A stretch of 64,000 bases of DNA from Sediminibacterium sp. (GTDB taxonomy: Bacteria; Bacteroidota; Bacteroidia; Chitinophagales; Chitinophagaceae): contig JAEUVE010000021.1 of the NCBI GenBank assembly GCA_016786865.1, positions 62,001 through 126,000 on the forward strand, in the 5' to 3' direction. A program made the translations under genes and the position numbers. A model generated the notes under the pieces. It was not told the origin of the DNA and ran no database searches. It worked only from the letters and a program-made list of their open reading frames with translations. Position 1 is the stretch's first letter; the number at the start of each line of letters is the position of its first letter. This document shows, in pieces, positions 57,479-64,000 of this stretch.

Positions 57479-60085
57479 TCATGACCTCTTTAAAGGTACG
57501 TTAGTCTCAGTGGATTTCCTTTTTCTAAACAGGGCTTTTTCCAATTCCACCACAATAAATACGATGGAGGAAACCGCTCCCACAAAAATAAACTCGTAGA
57601 AGGTCAGGGATTCGGTTTTAAATATGGGCTGTAACAGCGGGCTGTAGGTAACAAGAAACTGAAGTAGCAGGGTCAGCAGTACAGAACCGATCAATAAGCG
57701 ATTGGAGAAAAAATTCCGGAGCGGCAGAAAAGGTTTTTGTGATCGGATGGCCAGTACATGCCCCAACTGCGAAATGCACAGAATATTAAATACAATGGTT
57801 TGCCAGTGCATCTGGTTCCGTATACACCATGCCTGTGCGCCAAGTGTTATTGCAGTCATGAGTATGCCTACCCAAAGCATATGCCATCCGATACCACCTG
57901 AAAAGATTCCCTGGGTTACCGGACGGGGAGGCCTTGTCATGATATTCTTTTCTGCTTTTTCATAGGAAAGCGAGATGGCGGGTAATCCGTCCGATACCAG
58001 GTTGATCCATAAAATATGAATCGGCAGCAGGGCAACCGGAAGTCCAATTAAGGGGCCAATCAGAAGGGTCAGCAGTTCTCCCAGGTTGGAGGTCATGAGG
58101 AACTTGATGAACTTGAGGATATTGTCGTAAATTCTTCTTCCTTCCTTTACCGCTTTGATGATGGTAGAGAAATTGTCGTCGAGCAAAATCATGTGTGCAG
58201 CTTCTTTCGAAACATCCGTTCCGCTGATGCCCATGGCGATGCCAATATTTGCTCTTCTGAGCGAAGGCGCATCGTTTACGCCGTCGCCGGTCATGGCAAC
58301 ATAATGCCCTTTTTGCTGCAAAGCTTTTATAATTTGCAGCTTTTGTTCCGGAGATACCCTTGCATATACCCGGATCCTTTCCACAGCGGCTTCAAATTGA
58401 GCAGCATCCAAGGCGGTCAGCTCCTGGCCTGTAACGACCAGTTCCTGATCATTGGTCAGGATCCCGATTCTTTGTGCAATATTTTTTGCAGTAAGGGCAT
58501 GGTCTCCGGTTATCATGACCGGAACAATTCCGGCAGATTTGCATTGGGTAACCGCCTCGAATACTTCTTCGCGCGGAGGGTCGATCATTCCGGTCAATCC
58601 CAGGAAAATTAATTCACTTTCATGAACTGCCGCCTCGGGATTTTGTGGAGGATCCTGCCAACGACGATAAGCGAAACCCAATACACGAAAGCCTTCGGTA
58701 GCCATTTGATTTACCTGCTCCAAAATAGTTGCTTTGTTTTTTTCAGTGCATTGTTGCAGTAAAATATCCGGAGCGCCCTTGGTGAATGAAATAATATCAT
58801 TTCCATGCCGATGAAAAGTAGTCATCAGTTTCCGGTCTGCATCGAAGGCTATTTCTGATATGCGCGGCCACTCGGATCTGTTGGTATTCAGTTCCAGCGT
58901 CAGCTCCATCAATGCAATTTCCGTACTGTCTCCTATTAGCGTGTCATCCTCCGTTATAATGGTGTCGTTGTTCAGGGCAATCGCCAGCAGCAGCAGGGGA
59001 AGATCGCCACTTTGCTGAATGCTCTCCAGTTCTTTTCGCTGGTAACGCCGGCCGTTTACAAATACCTGTTCCAGAAACATTTTATTTTTGGTAAGGGTAC
59101 CTGTTTTATCGGTGCAGATATAGGAAACAGACCCCAGGGTTTCCACTGCCGGAAGTTTTCTGATCAGGCTGTTGAATCGGATCATTCTTTTTGCAGCAAG
59201 TGCCAGTGAAATGGTGATCACTGCCGGAAGTGCTTCCGGTATGGCTGCAACAGCCATGGAAATACTGGTCAGTAAAATAGTAACAGGATCTTCGCCTCTC
59301 CACCAGCCGGTCAGAAAGAACAGGATGCAGAGCACCAATACCACAAAGGATAATTTTTTTCCGAAAGCAGACATTCTTTCCTGCAGAGGGGTTCGGGTTT
59401 CTTTTTCCTGTAACATGGCAGCGATGCGTCCCAGCTCTGTTTGCATGCCGGTAGCAACCACAATGCCTGTGCCGCGGCCATAGCTCACAAAAGTTCCTTT
59501 AAACGCCATGTTGCGTTGATCACTAACCGGAAGGGATGCAGCCAGCAAAGGCTCGCTGATTTTTTCTACCGATTGTGATTCTCCGGTAAGTGCAGATTCA
59601 TCCATTTTCAGCTGAACGACTTTCGCCAGACGCAGGTCTGCAGGAACTGCATTGCCAGCTTCCAGCAATACCAGGTCTCCGGGTACCAGATCACTGGCGG
59701 GAATGGTTGTTACGACTCCGTTTCGAAAAGTCCGCGCTTGGGTTATGGCCATTTTTTTCAGGGCCTGTATGGCTTTTTCAGCATGGTATTCCTGAAAGAA
59801 ACCAACCAGGGCATTGAAGAATACAATGCACAGGATTACAATGGTATCGGTAAAGTCTCCAATGAATCCGGACACAACAGCAGCAGCCAGCAAGATCAGG
59901 ATCATTACATCTTTAAACTGGGCTAAAAAAATATGACCAATGCGCTTACTTTTTCCTTCCGACAGTTCGTTATGGCCATAATGCAGGATTCGTTCTGCAG
60001 CAGTACTTTCGCTGAGCCCGTTTCTGGAACTGTTGAGTTGATCCAGTACAGCTTTTGTACTTAATTGGTGCCAGTTTGCGAACAT
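57479..60085 (-). CDS. Calcium-type P-type ATPase (P2A-like)
   Basis: Intact cation pump of 868 residues. The actuator TGES is at 167-170, M4 shows AAIPEALPA (283-287), the phosphorylation site is Asp326 in CTDKTGT, and MTGDGVNDAPS marks the hinge. The C-terminal six helices are present. The PEALP motif and the N-terminal MFANWHQLSTKAVLDQL suit SERCA/PMR1-type Ca or Mn exporters. It follows the YitT gene by 8 bases and precedes the Nramp-related gene by 15. Confidence 0.92.
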   Translation of the reverse strand: MFANWHQLSTKAVLDQLNSSRNGLSESTAAERILHYGHNELSEGKSKRIGHIFLAQFKDVMILILLAAAVVSGFIGDFTDTIVILCIVFFNALVGFFQEYHAEKAIQALKKMAITQARTFRNGVVTTIPASDLVPGDLVLLEAGNAVPADLRLAKVVQLKMDESALTGESQSVEKISEPLLAASLPVSDQRNMAFKGTFVSYGRGTGIVVATGMQTELGRIAAMLQEKETRTPLQERMSAFGKKLSFVVLVLCILFFLTGWWRGEDPVTILLTSISMAVAAIPEALPAVITISLALAAKRMIRFNSLIRKLPAVETLGSVSYICTDKTGTLTKNKMFLEQVFVNGRRYQRKELESIQQSGDLPLLLLAIALNNDTIITEDDTLIGDSTEIALMELTLELNTNRSEWPRISEIAFDADRKLMTTFHRHGNDIISFTKGAPDILLQQCTEKNKATILEQVNQMATEGFRVLGFAYRRWQDPPQNPEAAVHESELIFLGLTGMIDPPREEVFEAVTQCKSAGIVPVMITGDHALTAKNIAQRIGILTNDQELVVTGQELTALDAAQFEAAVERIRVYARVSPEQKLQIIKALQQKGHYVAMTGDGVNDAPSLRRANIGIAMGISGTDVSKEAAHMILLDDNFSTIIKAVKEGRRIYDNILKFIKFLMTSNLGELLTLLIGPLIGLPVALLPIHILWINLVSDGLPAISLSYEKAEKNIMTRPPRPVTQGIFSGGIGWHMLWVGILMTAITLGAQAWCIRNQMHWQTIVFNILCISQLGHVLAIRSQKPFLPLRNFFSNRLLIGSVLLTLLLQFLVTYSPLLQPIFKTESLTFYEFIFVGAVSSIVFIVVELEKALFRKRKSTETNVPLKRS

Positions 60086-60093
60086 GGCGAAAA

Positions 60094-61068
60094 TTAATGT
60101 TTTAGGGGCCGTTTTTTAATCATCCCTCCCTTTGTTTCTTTGATGCTGCTCATAACAACAAAGGCATTTGGATCAATTTTTTCAATTTCAGTATTCAGTT
60201 TGTTCAGCTCAAGTCGGGTAACTACGGTATAAACAATATCAATTTCTTTTACTTCTCCTTTCTTGCCATATCCTCTTTTTCCGTTGTATACGGTTACTCC
60301 CCTGCCCATGTTGTCGATGATCATTTGTCTGATCTCATCATTGTGTGAAGATACAATGGTAACGCCGGTATACTCTTCAATACCCTCAATGATGAAGTCG
60401 AGGGTTTTAGATGCTGCCAGATAAGTAATCATCGAATATAGTGCAATCTCAACCGAAAGGAGATAGGCTGCAGAGGAAAAGATAAGGACATTGATGATGA
60501 TGATGATATCTCCGATTGTGGTTCCGAATTTTCTACTCAGGTAAATAGCCAGTACTTCTGTACCGTCGATCACAGCGCCGCCACGAACGGCAAGGCCAAT
60601 ACCGGCTCCAAGAAAAAAACCGCCAAATACAGCCACCAGCAGGTTGTCCTGGGTGATATCCGGAAAATGAACATTGGCAAGGCAGAGCGCCAGTCCGGTT
60701 ATAGCCAGGGTGGTTTTGATGGCAAAGTTCCTTCCCAGAATATTGTATGCCAGTATCACAAAGGGAATATTTACACAAATGATCAGCAGGTAAAGCGGGA
60801 TGGATGTTAATGCTGAAATCAGCAATGAAATACCGGTAGCTCCACCGTCGATAAAATGATTGGTTAATAAAAAACCTTTAAAACCGAATGATGCAGAAAA
60901 TATACCCAGGGTAATCAGGAAAAAATCTTTTAAATAACGAGTCAGGTTGATTTTGAGTTCCCGGTATCCCCTTGCCAATTCATAGTCAGAATAAGAATCA
61001 GGTGCATGCGCTTTCTTTTTGTTCTGCAGTGTAGTGCTGATAATAATTCTTGACCAGAATGAATTCAT
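60094..61068 (-). CDS. YitT-family membrane protein (DUF161/DUF2179)
   Basis: 324 residues. Five to six helices (about 50-235), with GFKGFLLTNHFIDGGATGISLL and RGGAVIDGTEVLAIYLSRKFG, typical of YitT proteins. A cytoplasmic DUF2179 domain closes it (about 245-310, EYTGVTIVSSH ... DPNAFVVMSSIKETKGG). Role of the family is unproven. First gene of the transporter operon; the 210 bases upstream hold no other gene. They contain a TCCGC/GCGGA hairpin (61136-61149), but no riboswitch I recognise. Confidence 0.85.
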   Translation of the reverse strand: MNSFWSRIIISTTLQNKKKAHAPDSYSDYELARGYRELKINLTRYLKDFFLITLGIFSASFGFKGFLLTNHFIDGGATGISLLISALTSIPLYLLIICVNIPFVILAYNILGRNFAIKTTLAITGLALCLANVHFPDITQDNLLVAVFGGFFLGAGIGLAVRGGAVIDGTEVLAIYLSRKFGTTIGDIIIIINVLIFSSAAYLLSVEIALYSMITYLAASKTLDFIIEGIEEYTGVTIVSSHNDEIRQMIIDNMGRGVTVYNGKRGYGKKGEVKEIDIVYTVVTRLELNKLNTEIEKIDPNAFVVMSSIKETKGGMIKKRPLKH

Positions 61069-61278
61069 ACGCGTTTTGTTTTATGTAATTAAGAATAAAC
61101 ATCAACCTGCTATATACTGAGGCCGAAAGGGCTGCTCCGCCAATGCGGAATGGTAAACCGGAAAGATGATTGTTTCAGATGGCGCTACATTGCCCGCACA
61201 GCCCAGGGCGATTGGCGTAGACCGTTATACATCCGGGTTACCGGTTTCGATGAAGTTAGTAAAAAAAACTCACATGGC

Positions 61279-62484
61279 CTAACGGTCAGTAATACCAGGT
61301 GTTTCATCGGGTTCGTGATGTTTTGGGTCAGGCACCTGAAGCATATATATAAAGATGCCGATTGTTGCAAGGCCGGTAAGGACAAATGCAGCTGAATTCC
61401 CCAGTTTGTACCACAATAAACCGGTGATTGAACTGGCCAACATGGTACAAATGCTTTGAAGACCGGTATAGGTTCCGATGGCAGTGGCAATATCTTTTTT
61501 CTGGCTGATGTTCGAGATCCACGCTTTTGAAATGCCTTCTGTTGCAGCTGCATAGATTCCGTAAAGCAGAAACAGTAAAAGAAATCCGGGCAGGCTGGTG
61601 TTGATAGACATACCCAGGTAAACAACCGAAAATAAAATCAGTCCGGCCAGGAATATTTTTTTTAATCCCAGTTTGTCGGCAATGATTCCTACAGGAAATG
61701 CAAAAAGCGCATAGACCAGGTTGTAAAAAATATACACACCAATTACCATGGTATTGCTCAGTCCGGCTTCTTTTGCTTTCATGAGTAAGAATACATCGGA
61801 ACTGTTTACAAGGGTAAACAGCAGTAAGCCGGTTGCCAGTTTCCGGTATGCCGCAGGGCTTTGTTTCCAGTATCCTAAAAAAGAGAAGAAAGCGCTTTGT
61901 TTAACTGGGGTAACCCGGAATTTTTTTTGTTCTTTCAACAACAGCGATGTTGCCACAGCCAGCGAACCGGGAATAAACGCAATCAGGAACAGGGTAATAT
62001 AATTCTCCGGAAAATAGTACAGATACACCAATGCAATAGAAGGACCCAGTGCAGCACCTATGGTATCCATGGATCTGTGGAATCCAAAAATCCTTCCCTT
62101 GGTTTCCGGTGTGGCAGCATCGGAGAGCATGGCATCCCTTGCACCGGTTCTTAATCCTTTGCCAATACGGTCGGTGGTACGTGCCAGAAAAATCCAGAGC
62201 GGATAGGTGAACAAAGCCATCATGGGTTTGGAAATACTGCTGAGCGCATAGCCCCATTGCACAAAGGGAATTCTTTTGCCGCTGAGATCGGACTGCTTTC
62301 CGAAATAGCCCTTACTCAATCCTGCAGTGGCTTCGGCAATCCCTTCAAGTACTCCGATCAGTAAAACAGAAAAGCCGATTGAACGGAGATAAACAGGCAT
62401 TACCGGATACAGCATTTCACTGGCAGTGTCGGTGAGCAGGCTTACCAGCGAAAGGATCCATACTGTTCTGGGCACCCGGCTCAT
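61279..62484 (-). CDS. MFS transporter
   Basis: Twelve-helix major facilitator of 401 residues. The N-terminal SLLTDTASEMLYPVMPVYL and the loop 2-3 segment GKQSDLSGKRIPF resemble a subgroup of unclassified bacterial MFS proteins. Substrate unknown; location downstream of an aminotransferase and peptidase suggests amino acids or a small peptide product (inference). The ATG overlaps the aminotransferase stop (ATGA), so they are translationally coupled. Confidence 0.85.
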   Translation of the reverse strand: MSRVPRTVWILSLVSLLTDTASEMLYPVMPVYLRSIGFSVLLIGVLEGIAEATAGLSKGYFGKQSDLSGKRIPFVQWGYALSSISKPMMALFTYPLWIFLARTTDRIGKGLRTGARDAMLSDAATPETKGRIFGFHRSMDTIGAALGPSIALVYLYYFPENYITLFLIAFIPGSLAVATSLLLKEQKKFRVTPVKQSAFFSFLGYWKQSPAAYRKLATGLLLFTLVNSSDVFLLMKAKEAGLSNTMVIGVYIFYNLVYALFAFPVGIIADKLGLKKIFLAGLILFSVVYLGMSINTSLPGFLLLFLLYGIYAAATEGISKAWISNISQKKDIATAIGTYTGLQSICTMLASSITGLLWYKLGNSAAFVLTGLATIGIFIYMLQVPDPKHHEPDETPGITDR

Positions 62485-63323
62485 GAGATGGATGAATCAG
62501 ATTCTTTCATTGCCAGGAGTTGCCGGAAGAGTGCTGTGCTAACGGGTCCGGGCTGTCCGTTGCCAACGGGCTTTCCGTTGATTTCCAGTACGGGAAGAAT
62601 ATTTTTGGTGGTGCTGGTAATAAACGCTTCCCGGGCATTGGCAAGATCTGAAATCTGAATATTGCCTTCTTTCACACGGAAGCCCTCCATTCCCATGAGT
62701 TTTTCCCTGGTAATGCCCCGTAGCACATGGTTACCCGGAGTAATCACTTCCTCCCGGTTGTTTACAATGAAAAAATTGGCCCTGGGGCATTCCGTTACCA
62801 GTCCCTGGTTGTGGTACAGTACATCGTCTGCCTGATGAGCTTTGATATGCGGCTGCAGGTAAATGGCTTTCAGGTAATCGATGGTTTTAACCTGTGGTAA
62901 CTGACGCTGGTGTTCGTATGTAATGATTCTGATGCCCTTTTCGAAAACGGCAGGGTTGTAAGAAAAAGGAGATTGTGTAATCAGTAAGTTGGGTGCAGCA
63001 ATCTGATAGCCATCGGGCGAATACCCCCCCGTAAGGGTAATACGGATACCCGAATCGGGAAGTTTGTTTTTTTCCTGTAGCTCCAGGATCAGGTTGGTTA
63101 GTGTTGCACGGTCTTGTTCAACAGGAAGGTGCATTACTTTAGCGGAATGATAAAACCGGTTCAGGTGATCATCCAGAAATACCGGTCGGTTATGTATGAA
63201 CCTGAAAAAATCGAATATTCCGTAACCACGCTGAATGGAAAGATCTGCAATGTGAATATTGGCCTCATCTGCACGAACAAATGTGCCGTTGATGATGGAA
63301 AATAAGTTGTTCATCTGTTCCAT
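62481..63323 (-). CDS. PLP-dependent class IV aminotransferase (D-amino-acid transaminase-like)
   Basis: 280 residues, fold type IV. The PLP lysine is Lys146 (PQVKTIDYL), the cofactor-ring Glu lies in VTECPRANFFIV, and GITREKL binds phosphate. The size and LADLSIQRGYGIFDFF-like N-terminus suit D-amino-acid transaminase; 4-amino-4-deoxychorismate lyase or branched-chain transaminase are alternatives. It lies 6 bases after the P1 peptidase stop and overlaps the MFS start. Confidence 0.85.
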   Translation of the reverse strand: MEQMNNLFSIINGTFVRADEANIHIADLSIQRGYGIFDFFRFIHNRPVFLDDHLNRFYHSAKVMHLPVEQDRATLTNLILELQEKNKLPDSGIRITLTGGYSPDGYQIAAPNLLITQSPFSYNPAVFEKGIRIITYEHQRQLPQVKTIDYLKAIYLQPHIKAHQADDVLYHNQGLVTECPRANFFIVNNREEVITPGNHVLRGITREKLMGMEGFRVKEGNIQISDLANAREAFITSTTKNILPVLEINGKPVGNGQPGPVSTALFRQLLAMKESDSSIS

Positions 63324-63329
63324 ATTTTA

Positions 63330-64000
63330 TTACTTATTAAAAAGCGGAAGTACTTTGTTCAATGGCAGGGCTTCAGCGGTATTTCCACTCCTGCCTGTAG
63401 TGGTCTTTGCAGCGAACAGGGAATTGATGATGGCTTCTTCGGTAGCTTCAATGGCAGCCATGAACAGCGGAGACATTTCATCGTTCAGCAAAACGGGCGT
63501 TTGCATGATTTTTTCCGGTCCGTCGTGCGGAACACGCAATTCCGGAGCGGTAGAAAATGCAATCACATAGTCGCCGCTTCCGTTGGAAGCAATTCCTCCT
63601 GTTTTTCCCAAACCCAGCATAGCCCGTTTGGCAACACGCATCAGGTTGCGGTGATCAATCGGTGCATCAGTGGCAACCACGATCATGCAGGAGCCGTCTA
63701 CGTTGTTCAGCAACTGATTGCTGAAACTAAATTTCCCCAGATTTTCACCAACCGGCACGCCGTTGATTTGCAGCACACCGCCAAAATTAGACTGTACCAG
63801 CACACCAATGGTATACCCACCCAGGCTGGCAGGCAGCTTGCGCGAAGCGCTCCCGATGCCCCCTTTGAATCCGAAACAAACGGTTCCGGTTCCGGCGCCT
63901 ACTGCACCTTGTTCCACTTTGTCGGAGCTGGCATTGGCCAGGGCCTGCAGTACATCTGCTTTGGTAACATGTTGTCCGCGGATATCATTCAGAAAACCAT
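63330..64000 (-). CDS. P1-family (DmpA-like) peptidase, 5' end beyond window
   Basis: Frame open to the right edge, about 223 residues visible. The self-cleaving N-terminal-nucleophile hydrolase family includes DmpA, an L-aminopeptidase and D-Ala-esterase/amidase. Visible are NDIRGQHVTKADVL, GAGTGTVCFGFKGGIG, and the autoproteolysis site Gly-Ser in DGSCMIVVATDAP whose Ser becomes the nucleophile. The C-terminal AAIEATEEAIINSL is typical. First visible gene of the operon with the transaminase and MFS. Confidence 0.9.
   Translation of the reverse strand, partial: GFLNDIRGQHVTKADVLQALANASSDKVEQGAVGAGTGTVCFGFKGGIGSASRKLPASLGGYTIGVLVQSNFGGVLQINGVPVGENLGKFSFSNQLLNNVDGSCMIVVATDAPIDHRNLMRVAKRAMLGLGKTGGIASNGSGDYVIAFSTAPELRVPHDGPEKIMQTPVLLNDEMSPLFMAAIEATEEAIINSLFAAKTTTGRSGNTAEALPLNKVLPLFNK

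Noticed and set aside
61069..61278. Possible riboswitch in the 210-base leader upstream of the YitT-type gene
   Set aside because: I looked for yybP-ykoY and Mg riboswitch hallmarks and found none; only short hairpins are present.

Overview
The window is ordinary chromosomal DNA of a member of the Bacteroidota, most likely the family Chitinophagaceae or a close relative. The evidence is: a large secreted subtilase ending in a type IX secretion (T9SS) sorting domain; repeated TAnnTTTG promoter elements of the Bacteroidota type; few Shine-Dalgarno sequences; the alpha2-type GlyRS; a LolC/E-like permease behind rbfA; and lipoproteins of the kind common in this family. I see no insertion sequence, prophage, CRISPR array, integrase or rRNA operon. 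Coding density is high, no gene-free stretch exceeds 300 bases, and only one tRNA (Leu, TAG) is present.

Layout. 1-4.7 kb: two tandem clpP paralogues and trigger factor on the minus strand, with a patatin-like phospholipase on the plus strand between them. 5-11 kb: a YdjM-type membrane hydrolase, a PolX lacking its PHP domain facing a CHAD protein across a 26-bp perfect palindrome, Hsp20, a cardiolipin synthase-like enzyme, a porin-like protein and tRNA-Leu. 11-17.4 kb (minus): a PAS histidine kinase, a serine hydrolase, a DEAD-box helicase, fRMsr and a polysaccharide flippase. 17.5-20.2 kb: translation quality control (arfB, dtd, a MazG-like hydrolase, glyS). 20.2-31.2 kb: ferredoxin-NADP reductase, T9SS subtilase, a lipoprotein, mfd, a 68-residue protein and gyrB. 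31.3-41.2 kb: an AraC regulator with a cysteine cluster, a lipoprotein, a D-lactate dehydrogenase-like enzyme, ileS, a DksA-like protein with a long Ala-Lys-Pro tail, an MsbA-like exporter and rbfA. 41.2-50.4 kb: a LolC/E-like permease, an orphan transketolase N-half, a frameshifted WecA-like transferase, frr, an EamA transporter, PPK2, mscL, scpA and dxs. 50.5-53.7 kb: an operon of LytS-type kinase, LytTR regulator and M28 peptidase. 53.7-61.1 kb (minus): a cation-transport operon (YitT, Ca-type P-ATPase, Nramp-related transporter, second P-ATPase with a frameshift). 61.3-64 kb (minus): a P1/DmpA peptidase, class IV aminotransferase and MFS operon, running off the right edge.

How it works together. 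Most genes are housekeeping: protein quality control, tRNA charging and editing, DNA topology and repair, lipid A and isoprenoid supply, envelope transport. The accessory interest lies in the metal-transport operon, the possible D-amino-acid operon, the operator-like palindromes, the modified DksA-like protein and the PHP-less PolX. Two genes carry what look like single-base insertions (about 44246 and about 55432). Each total span is one base more than a multiple of three, so assembly or sequencing error must be excluded before calling them pseudogenes. I found no clearly new defence or mobile system.
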